Source of the DNA: Rariglobus hedericola
GTDB taxonomy: Bacteria; Verrucomicrobiota; Verrucomicrobiia; Opitutales; Opitutaceae
Length of the DNA: 64,000 nucleotides
Assembly (NCBI RefSeq): GCF_007559335.1
Contig: NZ_VMBG01000003.1
Span: 1 to 64,000, forward strand
Direction of reading: 5' to 3'
The stretch's first letter is position 1. Every line of letters begins with the position of its first letter. The notes under the pieces were generated by a model, which was not told the origin of the DNA, ran no database searches, and worked only from the letters and a program-made list of their open reading frames with translations. Of the stretch, positions 30,361 through 39,321 are shown piece by piece. The position numbers were made by a program, and so were the translations under genes.

Positions 30361-31395
30361 TCAGTTAAAGCGGGAAAGGTAGGCGTCGGCGAGGTCGCAG
30401 GTGTCGGTCGTGTATTTAGGGCCCATCGCCTGGGCTTGGGCGGTGTCGGCGTGGGAGCCGATCCAAGCGACGAGGAGCATGCGGCGGAGCATGATGAAAG
30501 TGGGGATTTCCGCGATTTCCTGTTTCGAGAGGCGGCGTTGGCGGGTGTAGCCGCCCAGCCACGCATCGATGTAGGCGGGGACGTCGGGGTGCGTTTCGAT
30601 GAAGCTCAACGCGGCGGCGAGGTCGTAGATGAACCAGGAGTGTCCGCAGTCGTCGAAGTCGATCACGGCGACTTGTCCGTCGTGGACGAGGAGGTTGGCG
30701 GCGCGGAGGTCGGCGTGGATGAGACCGAAGCGAGCGCGGTCGTAGCCGATTTTATCGACGCGGCGGCGGATGACGGGGAGGACGCGGGCGAGGTGTTTCT
30801 TTTTGGCGGGCGTCATGCCGAGGCCGTTTTCCCAGCGGCCCCAGTGTCCGGAGGGGCCGACCATGGTGTCGAAATCCCAGCGTTCGCGGAGGATGGGATG
30901 ATCGGGTTTCCAGCCGGCGGCGTGGCGGTGGAGTTGGGCGGTGACTTCGCCGAGGAGGGCGAAGGAAGCGAGGCGGTTGGTGTCGTCGGGCTCGGTGCCC
31001 TCGACGAATGTCATGAGGACGCAGTGACGAGGCTCAGGAACGGCGGGGTGCCAAACATGTTGGACGAGTTCGCCGTCGAGTCCAGGCAGCGGCTCGGCGG
31101 TGAGAATGGACGTATCGCGCTTGAGGGCGCGGACCCACGAGAGCTCGGTGGCGATGTAGTTGCGCGGGTGATACCCGGGGCGGTTGATGCGGAGGACGCG
31201 CCGCGGACCGGACGGCGGCGTGATGAGCCAGGTGGCGTTCTCGGAGTAGTTGAGAAGCTTGATCGCGGACGCAGGATGGAGTCCGAAGAGCGGGAGCGCC
31301 TGTCGGGCGAGTTGCTCGACGCGTCGGAGCTGGGCGCGCGTGGGCAGCGCGGAGAAAGCGGCGGGCGTGATCGGAGTTTTTAACGCAGAGGACAC
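30361..31395 (-). CDS. APH-fold small-molecule kinase, possibly an amino-alcohol kinase
   Basis: A 344-residue protein of the aminoglycoside-phosphotransferase / choline-kinase fold. The catalytic loop is FGLIHADLRAANLLV (aspartate in HAD, metal-binding N) and the metal site is VAVIDFDDCG. The N-terminal lobe has ENATWLI and RVLRINRPGYHPR (lysine-equivalent strand). The family includes homoserine, choline, ethanolamine and hydroxylysine kinases. Its position between a class III PLP enzyme and EutB suggests an amino-alcohol substrate. It lies 13 bases after the PLP gene and three bases before eutB. The substrate is an inference; the fold is secure. Confidence 0.75.
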   Translation of the reverse strand: MSSALKTPITPAAFSALPTRAQLRRVEQLARQALPLFGLHPASAIKLLNYSENATWLITPPSGPRRVLRINRPGYHPRNYIATELSWVRALKRDTSILTAEPLPGLDGELVQHVWHPAVPEPRHCVLMTFVEGTEPDDTNRLASFALLGEVTAQLHRHAAGWKPDHPILRERWDFDTMVGPSGHWGRWENGLGMTPAKKKHLARVLPVIRRRVDKIGYDRARFGLIHADLRAANLLVHDGQVAVIDFDDCGHSWFIYDLAAALSFIETHPDVPAYIDAWLGGYTRQRRLSKQEIAEIPTFIMLRRMLLVAWIGSHADTAQAQAMGPKYTTDTCDLADAYLSRFN

Positions 31396-31408
31396 GGAGG
31401 TCGCAGAG

Positions 31409-32683
31409 TTAGAAACTGGATGCGGCGGCGGAGATGCCGGCTTCGGTGAGGGTCAGGATTTCGTCGCAATCGGCGGGCGTAAGGAGGAGGCCGGGTTTGA
31501 ATTGGAGGACGCGCGGGTCGAGTTGCGAAAAAATCGCCCAGATGCCTTTCGCGTAGAGTTCGCGCATGACGATTTTCGCGCCTTCGGGGTGCGTGTTGAA
31601 CTCGAGGCCGAAGATCACACCGCGCTGGCGGATGCCCGTGAAGAAGGCGTGTTTTTTCTGAATGGTCTCGAGGCCGGCACGGAGTTTCGCGGCGATGGCG
31701 TCCACGTTGGCGATGGTCTCGGGGCGGAGGGTGATTTCGAGGGTCTTTAGGGCGGCGACGCAGCCGAGTTCGGAACCGCCAAAGGTGGAGATATGGCCCC
31801 AGCCGTCTTCGTTGAGCCAGCCGCCGCCGGCGGCGTTGGTGATGACGGCGCCGATGGGATAGAGGCCGCCGCTGAGGCCTTTGCTCGTGACAATGATGTC
31901 GGGCGTGACGCCGTAGCCGGTGATGCCCCAGAGGTTGCCGGAGCCGCAGCGCATGAGTCCGGTCTGGACTTCGTCGGCGACGTAGAGGGAGCCGTATTTT
32001 TCGCAGAGGGCTTTGACGGCGGGGAGGTAGCCGTCGGCGGGGAGCGGGAAACCGTAGGTCGCGGGGATGGTTTCCATGATGACGCAGGCGGCATCGCCGA
32101 GGGCGAGCGCGGCCTCCATGGCGGCGAGGTCGTTGAAGGGAACCTTGACGAATTCGTCGGGGCGACCGGCGCTCATGAATTGGTCGGCGTAGCGTCCGTC
32201 GGCGGTGCCGAGGGCGAGTCCGGTGTGGCCGTGGTAGGCTTTTTCGATGGAGATGATTTTGCGGCGCTTGGTTGCGTAGCGGGCGCACTTGAGGCCGATG
32301 TCGATGGCTTCGCCTCCGCCGCTGGAGAGGACGGCGTAGCGCATGTTGGACGGCGCGGTGGTGACGAGTTTTTTGGCGAGCGCGGCTCGGCCGATGGCGG
32401 GGAAATGGTGGTTCCCCATGTCGAAGTGATCGAGGGCCTCTTTGAGTTCGGCGATGATCTCGGCGTTACGATGGCCGAGGTTGTAGGTGCCGCCGTTGAG
32501 GTGGAGGTCGATCAGGCGGTGGCCCGACATGTCGTAGAGGTGGTAGCCTTCGCGACGGCCGATGACGAGGGGCGTGCCGCGTTGGGCCCAGGCGCGGACC
32601 TTGTCGGGGTTCCAGTATTTGGCGCTGTCGGCGAGGACGGCTTCCTTGGTTGCATTGAGGAGAGAGTCGATGAGGGCTGACAT
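31409..32683 (-). CDS. Class III PLP-dependent aminotransferase or amino-alcohol-phosphate lyase
   Basis: A 424-residue fold-type I PLP enzyme. Features are NGGTYNLGHRNAEI, SSGGGEAIDIGLKCAR, the segment EKAYHGHTGLALG with the aromatic PLP contact, ETIPATYGFPLP, YVADEVQTGLMRCG with the cofactor aspartate, and IVTSKGLSGGLYPIGAVI with the Schiff-base lysine. The class includes ornithine, putrescine and GABA aminotransferases and also ethanolamine-phosphate phospho-lyase. Because a kinase gene follows 13 bases downstream, phospho-lyase activity is a serious alternative. Sequence reading alone cannot separate the two. It starts three bases after the isochorismatase-type gene. Confidence 0.8.
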   Translation of the reverse strand: MSALIDSLLNATKEAVLADSAKYWNPDKVRAWAQRGTPLVIGRREGYHLYDMSGHRLIDLHLNGGTYNLGHRNAEIIAELKEALDHFDMGNHHFPAIGRAALAKKLVTTAPSNMRYAVLSSGGGEAIDIGLKCARYATKRRKIISIEKAYHGHTGLALGTADGRYADQFMSAGRPDEFVKVPFNDLAAMEAALALGDAACVIMETIPATYGFPLPADGYLPAVKALCEKYGSLYVADEVQTGLMRCGSGNLWGITGYGVTPDIIVTSKGLSGGLYPIGAVITNAAGGGWLNEDGWGHISTFGGSELGCVAALKTLEITLRPETIANVDAIAAKLRAGLETIQKKHAFFTGIRQRGVIFGLEFNTHPEGAKIVMRELYAKGIWAIFSQLDPRVLQFKPGLLLTPADCDEILTLTEAGISAAASSF

Positions 32684-32686
32684 AAA

Positions 32687-33388
32687 TTAGGCGGGGTTGA
32701 GGGCTGAAAGCGTTTCGTCGGTGGTGAGGACCTGGCAGTAGATGTTGTTGATGATGGTGAGCTCGGCGCGGTGGAGTTCGTCGGTCGCGGCGGCGCAGGC
32801 GTCGTCCACGACGATCACGTTGAAACTTTCGTCGGCGAGGGAGCGCACGGTGCTGGCGACGCACTGGTCGGTGAAGATGCCGCAGACGACGACATTGCGG
32901 ATGCCTAGATTGGATAGGAGCAGGCGGAGGTTGGTGCCGGTGAGCGCGCTATCGGTGGTTTTGGTGATGACGATTTCGTCGGCGAGCGGGGCGACTTGCG
33001 GGAGGATTTGGGAATCGGCGCCAATGTGCGGGAGGAGGAGGTTGTTGAAGCCGGGACGGGCGTGACTGAGGGATCGGTCGCGGCCGTCCTTGGTAAGGCA
33101 GGCGATGCGAACGAAGAGGACTTCGCGTTGGGTGCCGCGGAAATGCGCGAGGAGGCGTTGCGTGGCGGGGAGCACGGTGCCGGTCATGCGTTCGCGGAAA
33201 GGCGCCCAGCGGTGCCACTCGGCGATGTCGGCGGGCGTGGCGTGAGGCGGCGTGGCCTCGGGCAGGTAGGCGACTTGAAGGTCGATCACAAGCAGCGCGG
33301 TTTTCTCCGGGTCGAGGACGATGTCGGGGATATCATCCCCGTTCATGGTTTCGTAGTAGAAAGATCGATACGCGGTGCGCCAGCTCAT
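32687..33388 (-). CDS. Isochorismatase-family cysteine hydrolase
   Basis: A 233-residue alpha/beta hydrolase of the isochorismatase/nicotinamidase superfamily. The catalytic triad is apparent: aspartate in TALLVIDLQVAYL, lysine in EIVITKTTDSALTG, and cysteine in VVVCGIFTDQCVASTVRSLA. Members split amide or carbamoyl bonds (nicotinamide, N-carbamoyl compounds, ureidoacrylate, biuret). An amide-cleaving step ahead of the aminotransferase and ammonia-lyase would fit this operon, for example releasing an amino alcohol from an N-acyl or N-carbamoyl precursor. That substrate is inferred. It is 11 bases downstream of the SDR gene. Confidence 0.85.
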   Translation of the reverse strand: MSWRTAYRSFYYETMNGDDIPDIVLDPEKTALLVIDLQVAYLPEATPPHATPADIAEWHRWAPFRERMTGTVLPATQRLLAHFRGTQREVLFVRIACLTKDGRDRSLSHARPGFNNLLLPHIGADSQILPQVAPLADEIVITKTTDSALTGTNLRLLLSNLGIRNVVVCGIFTDQCVASTVRSLADESFNVIVVDDACAAATDELHRAELTIINNIYCQVLTTDETLSALNPA

Positions 33389-33399
33389 GGTGATTTTGC

Positions 33400-34176
33400 T
33401 CAGGCGGTGAGCGCGGCGGGGGACTCGGGGAGAATCTGGCCACCGTCCACGGTGATGGTTTGGCCGGTGATGTAGTTGGCTTCGGCGGAGGCGAGGAAGG
33501 CGGCGGCGTGGCCGATGTCTTCAACGGTGCCGAGTTTGCCGAGCGGGACGCAGGCGGCGGTGGCGGCGATGTAGTCGGCGCCCATGCCGATCAGGCCTTC
33601 GGTAAGAATGTTGCCGGGAAGGACGGCGTTGATGGTGATGTTATCCTTGGCGAATTCGATGGCGGCAGTGCGGAGGAAACCAAGTTGGGCGGCTTTGGTG
33701 GCGCCGTAGTGCGACCAGCCGGGAAAGCCGGTGATCGGGCCGGTGATTGAGGACGTGAGGACGATGCGGGGCGCGGTGCTCTTTTTGAGATGCGGGAGGC
33801 ACGCTTGGATCGAGAGGAACATGCTTTTCACGTTGGTCGCGAAAATGCCGTCCCACGCCTCTTCAGTCATGTCGGCGAACTTGAGCGCGGGGAAGGCCCC
33901 GGCGTTGGCGCAGAGGACGTCGATGCCGCCGTAGAGCGACACGGCGGTCGCGGCCATGTGATCGACGCCGGCGCGGGTCGCGACATCGGCTTGGCAGAAG
34001 GCGACGGTGCCGCCGGCGGCGATGAGTTCGGCGACGGTCGCCTCGCCTTCGGACGTGGTGCGGGCGACGACGAGGACTTTGGCACCGTGTTGCGCGAAGA
34101 TGCGGGCAATGCCTTTGCCGATGCCTTTGCTGCCACCGGTGACGATGACTGATTTGTTTTTGAGGGAGGCTGACAT
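33400..34176 (-). CDS. Short-chain dehydrogenase/reductase
   Basis: A 258-residue classical SDR. The cofactor motif is VTGGSKGIGKGIAR, the structural motif is CANAGAFP, and the catalytic residues are the serine in VLTSSITGP and the YGATK tetrad (tyrosine and lysine). The end ASAEANYITGQTITVDGG is typical of the FabG-like group. It should oxidise an alcohol or reduce a ketone with NAD(P)H in the cytoplasm. It is the first enzyme gene after the transporter genes, 48 bases from the permease. The substrate is unknown. Confidence 0.88.
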   Translation of the reverse strand: MSASLKNKSVIVTGGSKGIGKGIARIFAQHGAKVLVVARTTSEGEATVAELIAAGGTVAFCQADVATRAGVDHMAATAVSLYGGIDVLCANAGAFPALKFADMTEEAWDGIFATNVKSMFLSIQACLPHLKKSTAPRIVLTSSITGPITGFPGWSHYGATKAAQLGFLRTAAIEFAKDNITINAVLPGNILTEGLIGMGADYIAATAACVPLGKLGTVEDIGHAAAFLASAEANYITGQTITVDGGQILPESPAALTA

Positions 34177-34224
34177 GGGGAGATTTTTTAGACGAAACAG
34201 CGCGGCCGTTCCGCTACGGGACGG

Positions 34225-35043
34225 TCAATGCGACGAGGTGGAGTGGCGGGACTTGCGGGTGCTCCAGCGGACAATGGCGAAGAGGGCGATCACGAGGATG
34301 ATGGCGACGCCGACGTTGATGACGCCGACTGCGGGAACCATCGGTTGATAACCGCTGGTCATACGGGCGTAGAGCCACTCGGGCAGCGCGCTGTCGGCAC
34401 CGGTTGTGTAGAGCGAGAGGGCGAAATTACCCCACGAGAGCAGCACGGCAAAACACGTGGCGCTGATCATGCCGGGGAGCAGAAGCGGGATGGTGATCTT
34501 GCGCATAATCTGCCAGCGGGTCGCGCCCATGTCGCGGGCGGCTTCTTCGAGCGATTCGTCGAGTCCGTAGGCTTGGATCGAGATGATCAGCGTGGTAATG
34601 GGCGCGATCCACACGGTGTGCGCGATGGCGGCGGTCCACCAGGCGGTGGTGACGTCGAGGAAGCTAAACCACATGAGCAGGGCGAGTCCGAGCACCGACT
34701 GGGGAAAGAAGAGCGGCAGAAGCACGAGGCGCTGGAACGTCTGGCGTCCGCGCCAGCGGTAGCGGGCGTAGGCGAGCGCGGAGAAAAAGCCGATGGCAAC
34801 CGAGGCGACGGCGGTGATGCCGGCGATGCGCAAACTCACGCCGACGAAATCATGAACCTGCGGAGAGTTGATCGCATCGTTATACCATTTAAACGTCATG
34901 TCGTCCGACGTGTAAGGAAAGGAGAAGAAGCGCTTCTTGGAGAGCGAGGCGACGATGATGCAGAAGACGGGGAAGTAGAACACGAGCAGCACGAGGCCCG
35001 CGTAAAAACTGAAACCGGTTTTCTGGGTGCGAGTGACAATCAT
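34225..35043 (-). CDS. ABC importer permease, PotC-like
   Basis: A 272-residue permease with six helices. The cytoplasmic EAA loop, which docks the ATPase, reads ESLEEAARDMGATRWQIMRK and continues with ITIPLLLPG. The N-terminal helix and the pattern KWYNDAINSPQVHD (the PotC/PotI-type WY..al.d.) point to the spermidine/putrescine branch of importers. It pairs with the permease encoded 13 bases upstream. Relatives import polyamines, GABA, or other cationic amines; the solute here is unproven. Confidence 0.88.
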   Translation of the reverse strand: MIVTRTQKTGFSFYAGLVLLVFYFPVFCIIVASLSKKRFFSFPYTSDDMTFKWYNDAINSPQVHDFVGVSLRIAGITAVASVAIGFFSALAYARYRWRGRQTFQRLVLLPLFFPQSVLGLALLMWFSFLDVTTAWWTAAIAHTVWIAPITTLIISIQAYGLDESLEEAARDMGATRWQIMRKITIPLLLPGMISATCFAVLLSWGNFALSLYTTGADSALPEWLYARMTSGYQPMVPAVGVINVGVAIILVIALFAIVRWSTRKSRHSTSSH

Positions 35044-35056
35044 GGTGTGTGACGGG

Positions 35057-35959
35057 TCATTCGGACGGTTTTTTGCCGAGGAGTTTTTCGAGGTCGAAGC
35101 GGCTGAGCGCGAAGAAGACGACCACGGTGGTCAGCGCGATGAACATCGTCGAAAGCGCGGATCCGAGCGGCCAGTTTTGCGCGTAGGTGAACTCGGACTC
35201 GATGTCGGAGGCGATGGTGACAACCTTTTGTCCGCCGAGGATTTTTGCCTCGGAAATCGCGCCGACCGAAAGCACGAACACGAGCAGCGAGCCAATCATC
35301 ACGCCGGGCATGGCGAGCGGGAGGTCAATTTTTTTGAAGACCTGCCAGCGGCTCGCGCCGAGATCGAAGGCGGCTTCACGGACTTGGTCGGGCACCATCT
35401 TCACACCGAGCACGAGCGGAAAGAGCATGAACGGCAGATAAACGTAAACCATGCCGAGAATGATCACCGGGATGTTATAGAGCAGGGAGTCGATCTGGAG
35501 CCCTAAGACCTTGGAAAGCGTGCCGCCAACCACACCGTTTTTCATGAAGCCGATGACCCAGCCGAAAAGGCGGATATTTTCGGAAACGAAAAGCGAGGTC
35601 GCGATGGCGTAGGTGATGAAACTCGCGGCACCCCTGAAGATCTTGGCCATGGCAAAGGCCAGAGGGAAACAGATGACGAGCAGGATGACGACGGTAACGG
35701 AGGCGAGGCCGAGCGACCAGAGGGCGGATTTGAAATACGTCTGGTTGAAAATCGTCTGGTAGTTTTCGAGGGTCGGTGCCTGCAGAAGACTGAAGGTTTT
35801 CGGCGGCATGAATCCGAACCACACGACGCAGAGGAGAGGCGCGACGAAACCGAACAACATGAGCAACGCAAACGGCGAGGCGGAGAGCGCGCCGATGAGA
35901 CCGGGCAGGCGCTCAAGCAGCCGTGGCTTTTGCGGAGTGACTGGAGACGCGTCGCTCAT
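35057..35959 (-). CDS. ABC importer permease, PotB-like
   Basis: A 300-residue permease with six helices. The EAA loop is EAAFDLGASRWQVFKKIDLP followed by LAMPGV. The early helix is followed by SLLQAPTLENYQTIFNQTYF, the usual ENY motif of PotB-like proteins. The start codon overlaps the ATPase stop by four bases, indicating translational coupling. It forms the membrane channel with the PotC-like permease. Confidence 0.88.
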   Translation of the reverse strand: MSDASPVTPQKPRLLERLPGLIGALSASPFALLMLFGFVAPLLCVVWFGFMPPKTFSLLQAPTLENYQTIFNQTYFKSALWSLGLASVTVVILLVICFPLAFAMAKIFRGAASFITYAIATSLFVSENIRLFGWVIGFMKNGVVGGTLSKVLGLQIDSLLYNIPVIILGMVYVYLPFMLFPLVLGVKMVPDQVREAAFDLGASRWQVFKKIDLPLAMPGVMIGSLLVFVLSVGAISEAKILGGQKVVTIASDIESEFTYAQNWPLGSALSTMFIALTTVVVFFALSRFDLEKLLGKKPSE

Positions 35960-37029
35960 GATTCGAGGATCTGACTGTCAGCAAGGTCCCAGCCGAGGAT
36001 GGTGTCGGTGCCAGAGGCGCGCTCTTCGCGGAGACGCTCGACGGTGAGCGTGCAACCAGGGACCACTTCGACGTGATATTGGACACGCGAGCCAAGGGAG
36101 AACTGGTTGAGGATGCGCACGGGCACGGTGTTGCCAGCGGTCTCGCCGGGGTCGATGAAACGGAGCGATTCAGGACGGATGAGCAGCTTGCGCTTCGTGC
36201 CGGCGTCGAGCGGTGCAGGCAGGTTGAGCACGAGCGGCTTGCGACCGGTATCCCATTCGGCGGTGGTGCCGCCGGAGGCGGTGATATCCAGGAGGTTCAC
36301 TTCGCCCATGAACTCGGCGACGAAGGCGTTTTTGGGAGAAGCGTAGATTTCGTCGGGTTGGCCGATCTGCTCGATCATGCCGGCGCGGAGAATAGCGACG
36401 CGGTCGCTCATGACCATCGCCTCTTCGAGCGAATGGGTGACGTAGCAGAAGGTCTTTTTGGTGCTGCGCTGGATGTCCTTGAGTTCCTTCTGAAGTGTTT
36501 TGCGCAGGCGGGCGTCCAAGGCAGAAAGCGGTTCGTCGAAGAAAAGGATGTCGGGGTCGTAGGCCAGCGCGCGGGCAAGGGCGACGCGCTGGCGTTCGCC
36601 ACCGGAGCACTGGGTGACGTTTTTGTCGTAGTAGCGGTTGGGATCGAGGTGGAGGAGCTTGAGCAACTCCCAGGCTCGCGTGCGGCGCTCGCTCTCACGC
36701 TCACCGCGGATCGCGAGCGGAAACTCGACGTTTTTGCCCACGGTCATGTGAGGGAAAAGGGCGAGCGACTGGAAGACCATGCAGGTCGGGCGCTTGTTGG
36801 GCGCGAGGTCATTGACGATTTTCCCCCGTAGACGAAGTTCGCCCGTAGTGGGTTTTTCCATACCCACCAACATGCGGAGAAGCGTGGTCTTTCCGCTGCC
36901 GCTGGGGCCGACGAGCGTGAAGAACTCGCCGTCGGCAATCTTGAAACTGACGTCATTGACGGCGGTGAATTTTCCGAAGCGCTTGGTGACGTTGGCGACT
37001 TCTAGTATGGGCGTGGCGGAATCATCCAT
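35956..37029 (-). CDS. ABC importer ATPase, PotA-like
   Basis: A 357-residue ATPase. Walker A is LVGPSGSGKTTLLRML, the signature is QCSGGERQRVALARAL, Walker B is ILFFDEPLSALD and the H-loop is YVTHSLEEA. A C-terminal TOBE domain follows (about residues 280-355, RKLLIRPESLRF). The ATG at 37029 (MDDSATPILEV) is preferred to starts at 37059 and 37104. It drives the PotBC-like permeases and overlaps the next gene by four bases. Confidence 0.9.
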   Translation of the reverse strand: MDDSATPILEVANVTKRFGKFTAVNDVSFKIADGEFFTLVGPSGSGKTTLLRMLVGMEKPTTGELRLRGKIVNDLAPNKRPTCMVFQSLALFPHMTVGKNVEFPLAIRGERESERRTRAWELLKLLHLDPNRYYDKNVTQCSGGERQRVALARALAYDPDILFFDEPLSALDARLRKTLQKELKDIQRSTKKTFCYVTHSLEEAMVMSDRVAILRAGMIEQIGQPDEIYASPKNAFVAEFMGEVNLLDITASGGTTAEWDTGRKPLVLNLPAPLDAGTKRKLLIRPESLRFIDPGETAGNTVPVRILNQFSLGSRVQYHVEVVPGCTLTVERLREERASGTDTILGWDLADSQILES

Positions 37030-37123
37030 GATCGGGCGATAGGTGCAGGCGGGAGTCATCCGCAGGCCGCGTCGAAAAGAGCGGCAGCCTGCGGAAGGAA
37101 ACAAACAACAGGAGGCCAGGAAC

Positions 37124-38305
37124 TCAGCCCTCGCGAGTGCGCTTGGCCTCGTTGTAGATCGAGGTGAGCAGGTCGTTGTCGGGCACGACTTGGTAATCGA
37201 CGCTGCGCGTCATATCGGCCTCGAGCGTGTCCCACTGGAAGCAGTTGAGTTCGTCTTTCTTGAACTTGGCGAAGACCTCGGGCTGCGACATCTGGGTGAC
37301 GGGATTATGCGAAGCCTCGGCCATGGCGACGGTATGGCAGATGTCGGGACGCTGCACGTATTCGAGGAAGTCCTCGGCGAGCGGGCTGACGTCGGGATTG
37401 TTGACGACTGATGTGACCTCGAACCACTGGAGCGAACCCTTGCCGCCCTCGAGCGGTCCCCTTAGCGGCGAGACGTGATAGACCTCGCTGAAGCCTTCCT
37501 TGCGGGCGACGGAGCACGTGTAGGTGCCGCCGCTGTAGATGGCGTCGATCTCGCCGTTGATGAGCGCCTGGTTGAGCTGGGCGGGATCGCCGCCGATCAT
37601 CTTGGCGTTGGCGAAGAGAGTTTGCGCGGTCTTTTTGAAGAGCTCGACCTCCTCGGGCGTGTGCATCTTGTAGGGCGAGAAACCGGCGGTGATACACATG
37701 TGCATCACGTTCCAGTTGTCCCACGCGAGCAGGCCGTATTTGCCCTTCATTTTCGGATCGAGGAACATGGGCAGGCCTTGGTCCTCGGCGGTCTTGACGG
37801 AAATTTTCTTGGTATTGACGACAAAGTTCATCGGGCCGAAGCGCTGCATCATGCCGATGAGTTCCTTGCCGTCGGGCGAGAGGGCAAAGGGGTTAATACC
37901 CATCGTCTTGTTATAGAACATGGGCATCATCTTTTCGATGTAGGGCTCGAAGCGCTTACGATCGAGCGGCTTGATGAGCTTCTCCTTCCACATCTGCTCG
38001 CGGGCCCAGCATTGGTTGAGATTGATCAGGTCCCAGACCTTGATTTCGCCGGCGCGGAGCTTGTTGATCATGCTCGGATCGTCGGTGCCGGACTCGGCTT
38101 TCAAACTGAGCCCCTTGTGCATGCCACGGAAAGGATTCAGGACGTTGTCACTGTTGTAGCCCTCCCAGCAGAGAATGTTGAGCTCCTTGTCGCGCTTGCT
38201 GGCGGCAAACGAGGTGGAGGGCAGGGAGGTGAAGGCAAGGCCGGCGGCGGCGGTGCCGGCGATTTTCATGAAATCGCGGCGGTTGTAGTTGTGCGTTGTA
38301 TTCAT
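37124..38305 (-). CDS. Periplasmic substrate-binding protein, PotD-like, Tat-exported
   Basis: A 393-residue binding protein. The ATG at 38305 gives a twin-arginine signal (NRRDFMKIAGTAAAGLAFTS), implying export in the folded state. The mature region starts LNILCWEGYNSDNVL, the hallmark of the PotD/PotF family (l.i..W.gY....v). Other segments are WDLINLNQCWAREQMW, NPFALSPDGKEL and GEIDAIYSGGTYTCS. It is the first gene of the amine operon, and the LysR gene diverges from it. Its ligand probably resembles a small amine, but residues that fix polyamine binding cannot be assigned by eye. Confidence 0.88.
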   Translation of the reverse strand: MNTTHNYNRRDFMKIAGTAAAGLAFTSLPSTSFAASKRDKELNILCWEGYNSDNVLNPFRGMHKGLSLKAESGTDDPSMINKLRAGEIKVWDLINLNQCWAREQMWKEKLIKPLDRKRFEPYIEKMMPMFYNKTMGINPFALSPDGKELIGMMQRFGPMNFVVNTKKISVKTAEDQGLPMFLDPKMKGKYGLLAWDNWNVMHMCITAGFSPYKMHTPEEVELFKKTAQTLFANAKMIGGDPAQLNQALINGEIDAIYSGGTYTCSVARKEGFSEVYHVSPLRGPLEGGKGSLQWFEVTSVVNNPDVSPLAEDFLEYVQRPDICHTVAMAEASHNPVTQMSQPEVFAKFKKDELNCFQWDTLEADMTRSVDYQVVPDNDLLTSIYNEAKRTREG

Positions 38306-38378
38306 GTGGAAGATGGCGAACCGCTTCGAAGATAGCAGGCACGATACCAGCTTACTAATGGCACCAACTATACTCTCC

Positions 38379-38393
38379 ATAGATGCCATCTAT
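38379..38393. promoter_or_regulatory. LysR-type T-N11-A operator overlapping the regulator start
   Basis: ATAGATGCCATCTAT is a perfect 15-base palindrome containing T-N11-A. It lies between the divergent operon and LysR gene, and it contains the ATG (38383) at which the LysR gene would start. Nearby, CTATACTC occurs twice (38368-38375 and 38390-38397). Confidence 0.55.
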
Positions 38394-39300
38394 ACTCAAT
38401 CATGCCGTCGAATTGCGGCACCTCCTTTACTTCCAGGCACTGGCGCAACACGGGAGTTTCACGCGCGCGGCCGCGGTGATCGGCCTGCGGCAGCCGACGC
38501 TTTCACAGCAAATTCACCAAATGGAAAAGGCGCTCGGCGTGCCGCTGTTCGACCGCGCACGGAGGCGCTGCCGCCTTACCTCGGCGGGCGAAATGCTGCT
38601 GCCTTACGTGCGCCGCGTGCTCGCGGAAATGGAAAACCTGCGGAGCTCGCTGGACGACCTTAGTGATTTGAAACGAGGTTCGCTCACCGTGGCGGTGCTG
38701 CCCTCGGTCACTCATCAGTTACTGCCGCTCGCGCTGGAAAAATTCCATGAAGATTACTCCGGTATCCAAGTCCGGATACTTGAGATGTCGGTCGACGAGA
38801 TGGAGCGCGCGCTCGTGATGGGCACGGTGGAGCTGGGGATCGGCCATACGCCCCCAGCCGAGACCAGCCTGAGGCACCAATCGCTTTATGCCGAGGAACT
38901 GGTAGCGGTGGTGGCCACTTCCGACCGGCTGGCACGGCGGGAATCCGCCACAATGGAAGAAATCAGCACGCGTCCGCTGCTGGTGCCGCCGCCCGGCTAC
39001 GGCACGCGAACCCTGCTGTTAAAGGCCTTCGCCAAGGTCCGGCGCACCCCGAACTTCGCGTTGGAACTCAGCTCGGTCGACATGCTGCTGCACATGGTGG
39101 CGGCGGGCAGCGGACTGGGCATCGTGCCGTCGTCGGCATTGTGGGGCCGCGTCGCCAAAGACTACGCCGTGGTGCGGATCATCCGCCCCACCCCTAAGCG
39201 CCAGATCGGTTTTCTGACGTTACATGGCGTTCACACGCGGCCGGCGGCCGAGGCGTTTATCCCGATCGTGCGCGCAGTGGCAAAAAACCTCGGCGAGTAA
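38383..39300 (+). CDS. LysR-family transcriptional regulator of the amine operon
   Basis: A 305-residue LysR protein. The winged helix-turn-helix occupies residues about 10-70 (LRHLLYFQALAQHGSFTRAA and TLSQQIHQMEKALGVPLFDR). The effector domain of about 210 residues follows (GSLTVAVLPSVTHQLLPLAL). It is divergent from the PotD-like gene, 77 bases away, so it almost certainly controls the nine-gene operon and itself. The start may be the ATG at 38383, inside the operator palindrome, or a TTG at 38413 that would begin with the standard RHL.YF. The likely effector is the imported amine or a product of it. Confidence 0.87.
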   Translation: MPSILNHAVELRHLLYFQALAQHGSFTRAAAVIGLRQPTLSQQIHQMEKALGVPLFDRARRRCRLTSAGEMLLPYVRRVLAEMENLRSSLDDLSDLKRGSLTVAVLPSVTHQLLPLALEKFHEDYSGIQVRILEMSVDEMERALVMGTVELGIGHTPPAETSLRHQSLYAEELVAVVATSDRLARRESATMEEISTRPLLVPPPGYGTRTLLLKAFAKVRRTPNFALELSSVDMLLHMVAAGSGLGIVPSSALWGRVAKDYAVVRIIRPTPKRQIGFLTLHGVHTRPAAEAFIPIVRAVAKNLGE

Positions 39301-39321
39301 CCAGCCGCATACGCGCACCAC

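Noticed and set aside
29308-33750. Long plus-strand open frames opposite the amine operon
   Set aside because: They are antisense frames opened by strong GC bias; the minus-strand genes have full family motifs and tight operon spacing.
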